Source: Porites lobata
Lineage: Eukaryota; Cnidaria; Anthozoa; Scleractinia; Poritidae
Assembly (NCBI GenBank): GCA_942486035.1
Contig: CALNXK010000009.1
Location: 2,980,001-3,044,000, forward strand
DNA length: 64,000 nt
Direction: 5' to 3'
Shown in pieces: positions 1 through 11,600 of this stretch. The number at the start of each line of letters is the position of its first letter. Position 1 is the first letter of the stretch. The notes beneath the pieces were generated by a model. The model had not been told where the DNA came from, did no database searches, and saw nothing but the letters and a program-made list of their open reading frames with translations. Both the position numbers and the translations under genes were made by a program.

Positions 1-1514
1 TACGCACTCTGGCGAAAACTCTTTAACTTAATGCGTTATCCATGGAACTTCCGCCAGCAAATTCCTTCAGTATGATCGAGCCGCATTAACCGAGCTATTG
101 ACGGTGAAAAAACAATGTCAACGCATTTCATGGCAACGAATGAATAAAATAACATGTGCTTTACAAAGCCGATACACCTCGTCAGCGAAGTAGGAGGCAA
201 AACATGTGTTTTCTTTATATCTCGATTTCTGCTGTTATTTTGAAGCTAATGGTCAAAGTCACATCCATTTTCGGCCCATAGAGGTTCTTAAGAATAGCAT
301 GGCATGACATTTTCTTACTTTCAGATCACTTTCCAGCAAGCTGGAATTTTTATATCCCCCGTGATCTTTCGGAGTCAGAAGAGTAATTGCTCATTTTCTC
401 GTCAAGTTTAACGCCTGGACGAGTCAAAGGCTCTTGAAATCCAATCCCCAAGTTAACCATCGTACTCATTTGAAAGACTCCTACGTGTCTTAAATTTGGT
501 AAGACCTCTAACTGTGCTGTAGAAAATTTGCCATAAAGACAACTCTGAGTCTGAGCAGCGAACGCCGAACGATGCACGCTCTCAACGAAGAATTTGATCC
601 CACCGAACTTCGGAGAGCGCGTGCTTCTTCGGAAGCGATAGATCTTCGCACTCTCGAGTTCGGACCCGATTAATTACGAAGTCCGTCTACTACGAGTGAG
701 CGAGTGACTCATTTGCATAACTCCGTCCCTGCAATAACTCGTGGTACGCTCGCGCGTCCCCACGAGTTAAAAAACCACCAGTGGCCGAGACTCTATGCAT
801 GGGAGTCAGAGAATTTGAAATTTATAAAGTATGTAATAGTTTGCGGAGGAGACAGGTTATGAAAGATCAAAGATATAAACAACCACGTTGCAGCTTATGT
901 TGGGTGCTCCCTGGTGGTGCACAATCCTTTGTTTTTTTTTCATAAATTGACTCTGAAGGGCATCATAAACATTGCAGTCTTTATGTAACCAACAAAATTT
1001 GTCCTTAATTTTGCCTTTTGAAAAGACTGAAATAAAAATGACTCCCTTCTTGTTTAATTTAAGTTCCTATGGTTTGTTTGCGATTGGCAAGTCTGAAGTA
1101 ACACTCGAAATCTAAACGTCAGCTTCAAAATAAGCTAAAATAGCTCGAGACGCGAACAGACAGTAAGACAGTGTAAGAGTACAAACTCAAGTTAAGTCTT
1201 TTTTTCGAAAGGACGTATTTTGTTTATTGCGGATATATTCTCTTATAAAATTCAAATTCAACTACTCCGATAAAGGATGGGCTACTGGTGAGATTAACCA
1301 TCGTAAGAAGGCGAGTCATCATTCGTTTTAACGATTCTCTCATTGATGAAATTACCGGCGTACGTAATTACTACTGAACAGTGAATAGCAAAGCTAATAA
1401 GATGAATTATGGTGCGTGTGCTGGGTTAAATGACCTCATCGTTGAAATGGCCAATTCTGTTATGCTGGCATAACGTTACAATTTTGCGGATACTACTTTT
1501 GCAATTGCTTGCAG
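1..1514. other. Intron or 5' flank of TRAF-A; no exon recognised
   Basis: No coding exon is recognisable. The first TRAF-A exon seen begins mid-protein, directly after where a RING would end, so this stretch should be intron with the RING exons further left. A CpG-richer patch at about 540-780 could be regulatory, but there is no TATA box or first exon to support that. No RING pattern of the C-x2-C...C-x-H-x2-C-x2-C type was found on the + strand here. Confidence 0.5.
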
Positions 1515-1619
1515 GTTTTTCCTGATAATTTCATGCGTCGAGAAGTACTTACCCTGGTTGTGCACTGTTCCTTTATGGAGGATGGGTGTGCTTGGAAAGG
1601 AGAAGTGAGACACCTTGAG
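1515..1619 (+). CDS. TRAF-A exon: RING-to-first-zinc-finger linker
   Basis: 35 codons, phase 0 at both ends, between acceptor TTGCAG and donor GAG|GTACTT. It starts VFPDNFMRREVL, the segment that follows the RING in TRAFs, and ends CAWKGEVRHLE, the first half of zinc finger 1; the finger continues at 2910. A spurious open frame reads on through the donor to 1700. Confidence 0.88.
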
Positions 1620-4600
1620 GTACTTAATAGACCCGCCTTCCACGGTCTTTTTTCGGCATTTAACATGGATCAGTTAGTGAAAATCCGTCGAAACCGCTGA
1701 AAAGAGAGCTAAAAAAATAGAGTAAAATGGCCAAGTTTGATTGATGAACGAAGATATGGTTCGGCGAATTTGGCACAATTTTACAGGCGTTTGTTTGGTG
1801 GGGAGCACTGACTCGCCTCCATCATACAATTGTCTGTAAAATTTAGAGAAGTTTGGGGAGTTATATCGCTAGCTTTAGACGTATTACTTTCAAACCTGCC
1901 AAATTTTACTAATTTATAGTTTAGGGCGCTCATTTCAGCGGTTTTGATTAATTGTCTTTAACCGTAAAAGTCATTTATTGCATGTCAAATAAAACTGGAA
2001 CTATAAAGGGTTAGTTTATCGTTTGTCTCACGATTGTAACTTTGATATTGATCGCGACGTTTCGACCGCGCACTGCTGGTCTTCATCAGGCGATATTGCC
2101 GATTGACTGAGTCGGACTATTTTGTACCACCGTCGTTGTTAGGGATTGGTGTATCACGAACCTCACTCATGGTGGTACAAATAGTCCGACTTAGTGAATC
2201 GACACTACCGCCTGATGAAGACCTGTAGCGTGCGGTCGAAACTTGGCGATCAATATCAAAGTAGCTCAAAGTGACAATCGTGAGACAAACGATAAACTAA
2301 CCCTTCGTACACATTATCCACGATGATTAATATCTTTCATGACAAAATTGGAACTGTGTGGGTAGAAATAATATGATTACGAGGGGTCAATTAACGGGTG
2401 TATGTATATTAATAAGAGAAGATTAAAAAATATGTTCTTTCATTTTTGTTGCTGTTTCTACAACTCTTTGGGCAAATAGTAGAATGTCCTATTGAGTTGG
2501 ACCAAAAACCAGAAAAACTCACATGGCGTCAAACCACAAACGAATTACACTAAAAAAAGACGTTTTGGAGGTATTGAAAAAAGAGTACAAAATTGGAAAA
2601 GGTGTTGCCATGGAATAACCCAGCACCTTAAGAAAGTGATCGATGTGGAAAAAGTTCCACTCACAAATTACAGAAAATTCAAGAACTTTTGTGATCGCTA
2701 TTGTCGCGAGATTCAAAAGTTTGAATACTAAATTAGCGCCGATACTTATGTGTCACACCTCGCTTTCCGACCTTGCCCCGACCAACCCTCGAGGTCAAAT
2801 GGGCTAAAGGGAGTTAAGTATAACGTATACTAGTATTTTTTCTCTCTGCAAACGTTTTTCTACCTTACGGTAGACGATAGAAGCCTTACAAGTTTTTTCT
2901 TCTCTATAGAGCCACACTTCTGGTTGTGAGTTTCTTAAAGTTCCATGTGTACATCCTGAGTGTGGCACACTCGTGAAGAAAGCTGATCTTAAACAACATT
3001 TAGAAACCTATTGCATATACCGGCCTCAAACATGTGAATTCTGTTCGAGGGAAATTGCTTTGACTAATTTACAGGTATCCAACATTTTATTCTGCTTATT
3101 TATTATTTATAATAATTATGATTATAAACTAGTATTGGTTATTTTGGTCGACAAAAAAAAAAAAAACCGGCCGGGCCACGGTTTGCCGGGTAAATCGTGC
3201 GCAAAATTCAGGACTGGTAAATTTCGTCCCGAAATCGCCTTTACCATTTGTACAATAAGTGCCATTTATCGAAAAAAACGACCGCGAAGGCCTGAAACTG
3301 GTTTTAAAGATTGCTTTGAAGAAAGGGAACACGAATTTCCGATTGGAATATTCCTTCCCGATAAAACAGGGCTACCTTTTCAGATGTTCCTTTGCTCCCA
3401 GAAATTTTCTGCTACAACGACCCAAAAAGTCGTGTTTCCTTTTTTTCCAACCGGGTTTTCCTTTTTTTTTTTGTAACAGTGGTAAACAATCACCATTTTC
3501 ACATAGAACATAATGCTTAACCCCCTTCCCCCCCCCCCCCCCCCCCCCAAAAAATGGCATAACTATTGTCTTCGATTTCTCTTGGGCCGAGAACTGAACA
3601 TGAAAATAATGATAATTTTATTCACCATTTTCACATAGACCATAAAATTAATGCATAATTATACTTAATTATACCCAGGGGAAATTGTAATCAATGGTTA
3701 TGCAAAATTTTGGGGGTATTGAAGGTGCCTTATGGTCTATGTGAAAATGGTGAATAGAATGATCATTATTTTCATGTTAATTAAATTCAATGAGAGAAAT
3801 AATTCCAGCTGTTCTTTAAAACACTTCTACTTCCAGAACATTGTCTTATGAAAATGATCTCGAATGATCATCGTTTTTCATCTCAGCCCTTAATATAATG
3901 TCAATACATTCTCAAACACGTACAAGCTTCGACCAAGTGTAGCAGCTAAGGAGTTACGAGTTGTACCTTAATTTTCTTTCCAATTTTAGCTTCATCAGGA
4001 GAGGGAGTGTCCTTTATATCCAGTTATTTGTAACAAATGCAGTAAAGATGGTATCCCCAGACAAAAGGTGAGAGGAAATTTTCTTAACAGGTTGGTAAAG
4101 AGAGGGATTTAGGGCTGTGGAATAATCTTATGGGTTCTCCCTCACACCCTCTGCAGGATCTTCTTCCCCCTCACAAGCGGAGCGGGGCGCTACGCGGTAA
4201 ATTACGTCCTTACCAGGTCCAACGCGTGAATACTGAAAGGTTTAAGAACTTATGCTTTGGAATTAGATGTCCATTTGATTTTAAATAGATTATCTTCAAG
4301 TCCACTTACGCTTTTATCAGTAATCACGCTATTATTTAACAATTAATAGTTGACAGATCATCAGGACCCTGTTTTGGGAGATTGTGACGGAGTAGAAGGT
4401 CCATGCCCCTTTGCACAGATTGGGTGCACGAAAACCGAGGTAAGATACATCGTATTTCACGCTTTTGTTCCAGTGGCTTTTACCGCACTGAATTAGACGT
4501 GAGGTACTTCACCATTAACGATACATTTTTAATTTGCTTTAAAACCGTACTTATAGTCTCCAAAAGCAGTTGCATGTAAATGTATACCTGTTGCAATTCA

Positions 4601-7575
4601 ATTTTGCTTTCTCTCCTCCTCGCAAATTGACGAGACCCTGGTTTTGAGGAAAAAAATAACAAAAACAAAACAAAACAAAACCAACATCGTCGAATTTTAA
4701 AAGTGGCTACTAATATTTTAGTTTCCCGGAGTTAAGAAGTCGATCGATGACGGTGTTTCTTTTCCCGCATATTAGTGAAAAGAACTGTCTATAGTTATCT
4801 GCTATAAGTACTAGATGATAAGTCTGCTATATTAAGCTATTGCATCCATTTTATGGTGCTGTTATACGTTTATGTTGGTAATGTTAAATATGCTAATAGT
4901 TTGCACTTGACCATTTTTGATACTGTATCAGTGGAACAGTGGAGGACAATAATTGAGTTTTATAAATAAATCAACTGACATAGGAGTTTTTGGTAGCCTG
5001 AGAAACCAGCCGACATTTGCTGACGCTACCACTGGTTTCCCCGCCAAATGACGTCTGAGAAACGAGCGCAGAAAAAGCCAAGTTTCGAGTTCGCTATGAC
5101 AGCTGAATTAAAGAAGTGAAGACGCATTTTTGACAGGCTTAGCCTCCATCTGAAGTTAATATATTCACAAATTCCAACGAGAAAAAGAGCTGTTAATAGT
5201 ACACTGTCTATTGTGTATATTCAAATTTCAAACCCTTACTTGCCGTAATTTCTGTATATTTAATTTACTTTACGTCGAGGCTAACCCTGTATGAATGTGT
5301 TGTTAATAATGTTTGTATTCAGCGGTAATTTTGAATTCGAAACTGAGCTATTACATACTGATGACGCGTCACTACTCAGATCTGAGTAGTGCTTCTGATT
5401 GGTTGAATCAAATTTCCCACGCGGCACGACCAATCAGAAGCACTACCCAGATCTGGGTAGTGACGCGTCATCAGTATGGAATTTTTGCGCTCGTTCCTCA
5501 GACGCCATTTGGCGGGGAAACTAGTGGTAGCGTCGCCAAATGTCGGCTGTTTTCTCAGGTTAAGTCAGTTTGTTAGCTTGCGGATACAGCTTTCCTTGCT
5601 TCTCACCGTTAGGTACGTTTTCTCTCCTGCGAGACGTCCTTAGCGGCGAGTAGCGTTGGTAGACGGCTGTCTTCACAGGCTAGGAGGTTTGCCCTCGTAA
5701 GGAATCCATAAGCTGATCATGACGTTTCGAGCGCTGTCCCTTAATCAATTTGAATTATTTCATGTCCTGTCGTTTGCTAGTAATATATAGATTTAGCCAG
5801 GGCTAAAAGCGAGGCTCTGGTTAATAACAATTATAAACAAAAAAATAATAATAATAAATCGTGTAAAGCTCAACGGGGACGGCAATGAAAATGGCATCAA
5901 GATCAACAGATCTAATTAGCAAAAAAACAAATTTGCACTTAATTGCAGCATGCTTTTTTGTCTTTCTTTGGTGTTGTTTTGCACGACTACAATGCCGTTT
6001 TGTACGCCTAAAACGTCAAACTTCCTAGTTACACATTGTTTCCTGTGTCCATGTTCGCTTTTATTTTTTCCCTGCCGCTCATTTTTACCTGGCCGCTAGC
6101 ATTTCTCATCTTCTCACCGCCGCTGTGAAATTTTCTTTTTTTTCTTCAAACGAAATTCGTCTTCTTTGTTTTCAGTCACTGGCTTGAACTCTTTCTGTGT
6201 TATCCACGTGAGTGTAAACATCAAAAATAACGTCGGAAAAGACACGACTTTGTTTTTTTTTTCTCTCTAAAAGTCCGGGCGGCCATACGATTTTCTTCCG
6301 TTGCATTTGGGTTGCCATACCTGTTGATTGAGTTACCTTATATTGGTGTCTGTGGTGCGGACGGTCGGGCGGACGCACGGTCTCGTGACTACCAAATTTC
6401 TCGGATGCATAAGTTACCAAATTTTGTTACCCATGGTGCTCCGCTAGAGCTCCGCTTATAAATTTAGTGCATGTAAAGGTTTTAAATTAGTAAGTTCGAT
6501 TTCGATTATTTGAAAGGTCCTCAACCAAAGGCAAAAGAAAGAGCATCTACAACAAGAACATGCACACCACACCATTTTGCTCTTACGCACTGCACTTGGA
6601 TTGGGCAAGGACATAGAGGCCATTTTTAGGCGTGATCCAAGAATATCGTCAAGAAATTCTCAGTTTCTCTCAAACTACGATGATTTAATTCAGGACATCC
6701 TCAATCAGATTCAGTATAACAAAGAGGAAACCAGGAATTTGCATGGAAGGATTCAAGAACACAGCCAACGAATAACCGCTTTAGAGAGGAAGATGGCCTC
6801 TGCGAATATATCGAGTGGAGCATCATCTTGCCAACTCCTTACTAATTCTGAAGGTAGCTTTACCCATAGCGAAATAACCAGAAGACTAACTGATGTTGAA
6901 CACAAAACCGCAGACCACGAAGTGCTCTTGGTGGAAAGTAATCGCACTGTAATGGTGACCAGCAGGGAAGTAAACAATGTTAAAAGACAGTTGGAGGGTG
7001 TCCAAGAGACTGCAAGGAGGACAGAAAGACGGATTGAGTCTATTGAACACACTTTAGCTTTAAGAAATGTCACACTAGCTGATTTAGAAGAGTACGTTAG
7101 GCAACAAGAATTTTCCAGCTACGACGGCCAGCTACTTTGGAAAATAACTGAATTTGCAAGGAAGAGAAATGAAGCAGTCAGCGGTCAACAGGTGTCTTTG
7201 TATAGCCCACACTTCTTCACAAGCCGTTATGGCTACAAAATGTGCGCCCGTATCTATTTAAACGGAGACGGCATGGGCCGTGGAACGCATATTTCCGTGT
7301 TCTTTGTGGTCATGCGCGGTTTGTATGATGCAATTCTCCGCTGGCCATTCAGACAGAAGGTCACGTTCATGTTGTTGGATCAAGATAATATTGAACACGT
7401 GATCGATGCCTTCAGGCCTGACCCTAGCAGCTCATCTTTTCAAAGGCCGAGAAGAGAAACAAACATCGCCAGTGGGTGCCCCATGTTCTGCTCCCTAACT
7501 GAATTAAATAACCACGCCTATGTGAAAGATGACACTATGTTTCTCAAAATTATAGTAGATACCTCTGACTTATAG
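1515..7575 (+). CDS. TRAF-A: TRAF3-like signalling adaptor, 5' partial (5 exons)
   Basis: Joining 1515-1619, 2910-3074, 3990-4067, 4350-4439 and 6517-7575 gives one open frame of 498 codons plus stop; every junction is phase 0 with GT-AG ends. Residues 1-146 are TRAF-type zinc fingers with regularly spaced Cys and His. Residues ~165-345 are a heptad-rich coiled coil. Residues ~348-498 are a full MATH/TRAF-C domain with hallmarks YDGQLLWKI, VVMRG, WPFRQKVTFMLLDQ, DPSSSSFQRP and the ending KDDTMFLKIIVD. TRAFs of this type are cytoplasmic adaptors: MATH binds TNF-receptor-family tails, the coiled coil trimerises, and RING plus zinc fingers act in ubiquitin signalling to NF-kappaB and MAPK. Vertebrate TRAF3 is about 570 residues, so roughly 60-70 N-terminal residues (RING) are off the left edge. 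Finger count and MATH sequence fit TRAF3/TRAF5 better than TRAF6; the orthology is inference. Confidence 0.93.
2008..2303. mobile_element. Foldback MITE in TRAF-A intron
   Basis: Two imperfect inverted arms of about 130 bp, ends GGGTTAGTTTATCG and CGATAAACTAACCC, enclose a short loop. Arms share GTCTTCATCAGGCG near their inner part. No coding capacity and no clear target-site duplication. Confidence 0.8.
2910..3074 (+). CDS. TRAF-A exon: zinc fingers 1-2
   Basis: 55 codons, phase 0, acceptor CTCTATAG and donor ACAG|GTATCC. It finishes finger 1 (SHTSGCEFLKVPC), encodes a full finger (CVHPECGTLVKK followed by HLETYC) and opens the next (CEFCSREI). The open frame continuing to 3476 past the donor is intronic. 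Confidence 0.9.
3480..3757. mobile_element. MITE-like foldback with poly-C tract in intron
   Basis: CACCATTTTCACATAGA-type sequence occurs at about 3490 and 3624 and inverted at about 3735-3757. The 3624/3757 pair is a near-perfect 26-bp inverted repeat. A run of 21 C (3528-3548) lies inside. The core resembles repeats at 17.4 kb and 34.4 kb. Confidence 0.7.
3990..4067 (+). CDS. TRAF-A exon: zinc finger 3/4
   Basis: 26 codons, phase 0, acceptor CAATTTTAG and donor AAAAG|GTGAGA. It carries HQERECPLYPVICNKC, completing one finger (H, C) and starting the next (C-x2-C). It aligns with the TRAF-B exon at 22163-22237. Confidence 0.9.
4350..4439 (+). CDS. TRAF-A exon: last zinc finger
   Basis: 30 codons between acceptor ATTAATAG and donor CGAG|GTAAGA. 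This acceptor was preferred to TTGACAG seven bases downstream because only the upstream one keeps the frame open. It encodes HQDPVLGDC and CPFAQIGC, the final TRAF finger. TRAF-B has no counterpart of this exon. Confidence 0.85.
4440..6516 (+). other. Last intron of TRAF-A
   Basis: 2.1-kb intron holding the nested foldback at 4997-5559 and a CA/AAC-rich stretch near 4660-4680. Nothing else was recognised; open frames here have no coding character. Confidence 0.7.
4997..5559. mobile_element. Nested foldback: outer TIR element around an inner palindromic MITE
   Basis: Outer arms of about 75 bp begin CCTGAGAAA at the left and end TTTCTCAGG at the right. Both contain a CGACATTTG(C/G) block and CCCCGCCAAATG. 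Between them, 5356-5476 is a second, almost perfect inverted repeat with ends TACTGATGACGCGTCACTAC and its complement. Two elements, one inserted in the other, is the simplest reading. Confidence 0.8.
6517..7575 (+). CDS. TRAF-A terminal exon: coiled coil plus MATH domain
   Basis: 352 codons and a TAG stop. Acceptor TTTGAAAG has a weak pyrimidine tract, but the frame joins the previous exon cleanly. The first 20 codons complete the last zinc finger (histidine-rich, EHAHH). The coiled coil follows, and MATH spans 7120-7572. Carrying the long coiled coil and MATH in a single exon fits the compact 3' end expected of a TRAF3-like gene. Confidence 0.93.
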   Translation, partial: VLNQRQKKEHLQQEHAHHTILLLRTALGLGKDIEAIFRRDPRISSRNSQFLSNYDDLIQDILNQIQYNKEETRNLHGRIQEHSQRITALERKMASANISSGASSCQLLTNSEGSFTHSEITRRLTDVEHKTADHEVLLVESNRTVMVTSREVNNVKRQLEGVQETARRTERRIESIEHTLALRNVTLADLEEYVRQQEFSSYDGQLLWKITEFARKRNEAVSGQQVSLYSPHFFTSRYGYKMCARIYLNGDGMGRGTHISVFFVVMRGLYDAILRWPFRQKVTFMLLDQDNIEHVIDAFRPDPSSSSFQRPRRETNIASGCPMFCSLTELNNHAYVKDDTMFLKIIVDTSDL

Positions 7576-7671
7576 AACTTATAAACTTATAGAGCCAGGT
7601 TCCTTTTTGCGGGAGTTGGGCATTTATTTGGATAATATTGCAGGAACTAATTGTGAACTTTTGGTCTTTCC

Positions 7672-8070
7672 ACCCCGGGGGGTTACTTGGGTTAATATTT
7701 ATATTTTTGCTGGGTATATGCCGCTCGCCTCTCAGAATCCCTACCCCTTTATAGTATATTCTGTGGTCATATTATAGACCCCAACTTATTCAATTTCTGT
7801 TTATGCATCTACCTTATAAAGCCTTTTAACTAGGTCATCTTGAAATAAACTGACACTTTTGTTAAACTTAATGTGGTGTAAGTTTTTCTATTTTTAAATC
7901 CCTACATACCTGAATGTTATGACCCTCAAAATCTTGAAAATGCGTGACCCCTTTCCAGGAACTCTCATAAAAATGCAACGCCATAATATAGTCAATCCAG
8001 TCGTGAAAATGCGACCCCATCCAGAGGTACATAGCCATTAGTCTACAGGAAGTACCCCAACCCCCCGGGT
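7672..8070. mobile_element. MITE just 3' of TRAF-A
   Basis: Inverted ends ACCCCGGGGGG...TTACTTGGGT and AAGTACCCCAACCCCCCGGGT bound about 400 bp that begin 97 bp after the TRAF-A stop. The element contains the likely poly(A) signal, so TRAF-A transcripts may end inside it. Confidence 0.65.
7844..7849 (+). terminator. Likely poly(A) signal of TRAF-A
   Basis: AATAAA 269 bp after the stop, followed within 40 bp by a GT/T-rich stretch (GTGGTGTAAGTTTTTC). It is the first canonical hexamer after the stop. Confidence 0.55.
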
Positions 8071-8433
8071 TTTTTACGCAAGAAGTCTCGCTCTGTTGGT
8101 AGAACTGTAACTAATAGAATTAACTACGAATTAAATTTGAAATGTCGCATATCTGAATACACTGAGCTCATGAGGCCAACAAACAAACAAAAAACAGTTG
8201 TGTTATTGCTGAAGGGGACGCTATGAACACTGGGACGATATAGGGCTAGGTTACTCAGTAAAACATGAAAGAATAACCAGAGAATTTGCTGGGAGGAAGG
8301 AGGATGGGGGATTCTCTCCCCCTTCTTCCTCAATCCTTCCTCCTTTCATTCGCACTTTACCCTCCCCTCGTGAAAAAATAACACACAGACACCAGAAGCC
8401 GTCCAGATACAGATAAGAGAGCAGGTTTCCAGC

Positions 8434-8495
8434 CAAATTCGCCGTTTCTCCGGCGTGTGTGGGACAAATTCGCCCGTTTCTCCAGGGTGTGCGGG
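8434..8495. repeat. 31-bp tandem duplication upstream of TRAF-B
   Basis: Two adjacent copies beginning CAAATTCG(C)CCGTTTCTCC, about 85% identical, end to end, just upstream of the kappaB site. Confidence 0.7.
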
Positions 8496-8561
8496 TTGTG
8501 TTACGGATAGGGCAGAGTACGGGTGCCATACGCGCGGAACACAGAATTGGTTTGTGGGATA

Positions 8562-8573
8562 GGGAAATTTCCC
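8562..8573. promoter_or_regulatory. Palindromic kappaB site, GGGAAATTTCCC
   Basis: Exact 12-bp palindrome matching the Rel/NF-kappaB consensus GGG-R-N-W-Y-Y-CC with both half-sites perfect. It lies 62 bp before a consensus splice donor (TTTAAG|GTAAGT, exon end 8635), giving a possible 5'UTR exon for TRAF-B. Function is inferred from the motif and its position only. Confidence 0.4.
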
Positions 8574-8640
8574 ATCATCGGCCTATTTTTCGTCTCCTCT
8601 TGTACAAAGCCGGTGGATTGAATGCTTTCTTTAAGGTAAG

Positions 8641-11600
8641 TCTTTTTATCCTAAGTACCTGAAAAAACGCAATTTGATGAGGTAGAAGGCTTGGTTGACC
8701 GCTTGACCGGCCGCAAGAAACCTTATTTTAAGTTCATTAAGACTACTAGTCTTATGAACTTTTAAAAACGTCAAAAATCCTTGCCATAGATTTGCGCTGA
8801 CATTTGAATAATATAAACGGTTTTTAAATCTGAATAGGCAATACAAATGAAGAGTATTTACATCAACCATTTGCTTGATAAATAGAAAAGAGAAACAAAT
8901 TGGCCTGTGAACACTTGAGAGAGATCAAATAAACATAAGCTTATAATTATAACTATCACCAGTACGATTCCTTTCAACATTGGTCTTGACTACACAATCT
9001 ATGGCTTTTACGTAATGTGAGCACTTCAAATATTTAGTTTTGATGCCGGTGTGGTGAGGTGTGACAGATATTGATGATTTGTAGCAATCAGTTCATTTTG
9101 AAAGAATATGACGGATCTATTATGCACCTATCAATGTCATGCGGGGGAGGGAGGCAGTGCATGGGGTGGGGATTTGATTGTCTTTGTTGGCCCTGGGGTA
9201 GGGCATTTGACTGATCTTATTGTCGCGAGGTGGGGGGGGGGATGTTTGGATCTTTCTTCGCCCAACGTGAAGATATTTGACTGCCGACTCAGACGAAAAA
9301 GACTGAGACTGAACATTATGTTTCCTGCTTCCACGCTTCACGCATGTGCCTCATGGTCTGGAAAAATCTGGAAATCATTGAGGCCAACGGGAACAAGCGA
9401 AAGCTGAGTGGATTTCACTGTTTGTCTTCAAATTTCGTTTGTTTTAGCGTGTTTTTGATCGATTGAATCTCTTAAGATACTGTGGTATCAAAGTAAACAG
9501 AATTGAAGAGAAACAAAGTCGATTCTTGCAAGTACAATTGATCAGTGTATGGCTCATTCGCTGCAATCACTTTATAAAGCTTGTAAAACTGACTTTCTTT
9601 GCACCCTTAATTAAAATACTAAGAATGGTATATTTAAACTTACAAAGTGTGGACTTTCTCCTGAAAGGTTTCTATATTCTATGCAGTGTAACACGGATTA
9701 TAGTTAAAACGTATAATTGCAGCTGTAACAGGAACATGTATCTTTGGTGATGCAGCAATGTTTATAAATGAAGATTGCAGAGTTTTATTTGGAGATATTT
9801 TCATTGTGCCTTTCTTGGGTTCTGCCTTGGAATATTTGGTAGCAATGTGCAGCCCAGGGTGGGGAAATTTGGTAGCATTTGACTGGAATGATTTGCCTGT
9901 GGGCAGGGAATTTGACAGCAAATTTTTAAAACAGTCAAATCTCCACCCCATACCCTGCCTCCCCACCGCTGGCTTTACATTGATAAGTGCATTACATCAG
10001 CATGGAAATTTTGCACCCGTGATTTGCTCCCCCCCCCCCCCCAGTGATGACCAGGGTAATATGGGGGCTTTCACTTCATAATCACTCCATTTTTGTTCCC
10101 TGGTAGGCGGGAGATATGCTAGAAATCACGGTCCTCACCTCCCTGACCAGGGAATAAGCAAGGCAGTCACTCTGTGGTCAGGGTTTTCCTTTTTGTGGCG
10201 TGTACTAACTTTGCGTACATTTTTACTGCTTCTTTGCAACTAAGAACAGAGTAGCAAAGGGTTTTAATATGCATGACACATGATTAGGCCTAAATTTAGC
10301 ACATGATACGTGAAATGTCCCCAAAATAGGAATGTGATCTGTGAATCCAGTTATGCATGTGAAGCGGGATTTATCTCTTAAGATGTGCAGGACTTGTGAA
10401 TCATTTGTCGCATTTCATGAAAATCAATGATAAAGGAAAGTTAGATTGAACAGTGCCGTTGGTTTCATTCTTTGCATTATATTTTTGTCGTGGTTAATAA
10501 TTTTGCCAAAAGACCAGACCTTAAAAACCTCATATGACCAGTGATCTTCGGGATCAATTCGTCCACTGCAGCAGTTCTCGTGTTCATTGCATTGGGGGTG
10601 TTGATGTGTTTCCAATTTACCACATTTGCGACTGCTTGTTAATGCTCTTTAAGATTTCCCTACCAACATTGAAATAAGAGGAGAAGCAGTATGAAGCCGC
10701 GATCAGCAAATAAAATGTGAATTGTGCTGAGATTCCTGACACATGAAAATTGGTTTAGAACCAACGTGATTTGTTAAATTTGTCAAAATTTGTATGTGAA
10801 ATGGGACCATGACTCCCCCTTTTCTACCATCTAAGAAATGTGCTTTGAAAATTTAAAGTGTCTGTTGACGTGGCTTACATAAAACACGTCGTAAATAAGA
10901 CACAAGCTGTACCATTTATTCGAGCATATAAGGAGTGTCTTAGCGGAGTTGTGTCTTATTTAAACAGCAAACACATTTTTTGCACTATTCATATGACAAT
11001 TTCATGAGACGTGTCTTATTTTGCCCAACGTTGTATCATGGAAATAACAAGAAAGACACTCATAATGATTAAGTTATTCTATAAAAACTCCAAAAGACTG
11101 TAAAACATGATTTGAAAAATTATAAAATCACAGCAAAACTGCCAAAGTTTAATCAGCCACAGGAGAAGTGATAGGAGCAAGATTGACACACTTGGTTAAG
11201 TGCATTTACGTCAGCCTTCTGTGTGAGAAGTCCCATTAATTTTTCGATTCCCAGGTGTTGCTTCAAATCCATGTTTCAACTTCCTTTCTTTCTGTGTAGC
11301 TTTAAGTAGCTTTATATATGTTGTAGTTAATTTGTTATTTCAGTTTTTTTTTATCTTTCCATTGTTTTGTGGTATGATAATGTATGCTAATGAATTTGAA
11401 ACAAAGGGAAAACAAAAATTAACTGAATAAAAATTTAACTCCAGCATGCATAAGCACACCGTTACTATCATGATCCACGTAGTTTAAACTTTTTTTGCTG
11501 GGATCCTTGCTGTTTTACTGGTCATATTTTTTTACTTGCTTGCATTGTTGTTGTTTTATATGGAATGACCTTTTGTTTTTGTTGGATAATAGCTGCTGTT

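Noticed and set aside
1620..1700. Continuation of the 1509 open frame beyond 1619
   Set aside because: It passes a donor (GAG|GTACTT), and the protein text continues correctly at 2910 instead.
2973..3476. 167-codon open frame starting in a TRAF-A exon
   Set aside because: Only the part to 3074 is exon; the rest reads through a GT donor into low-complexity intron.
4357..4439. Acceptor TTGACAG for the last zinc-finger exon of TRAF-A
   Set aside because: It breaks the frame with the previous exon; the acceptor ATTAATAG seven bases upstream keeps it.
9108..10081. Several open frames of 65-107 codons
   Set aside because: They overlap each other on both strands, derive from G/C-rich low-complexity DNA and show no domain.
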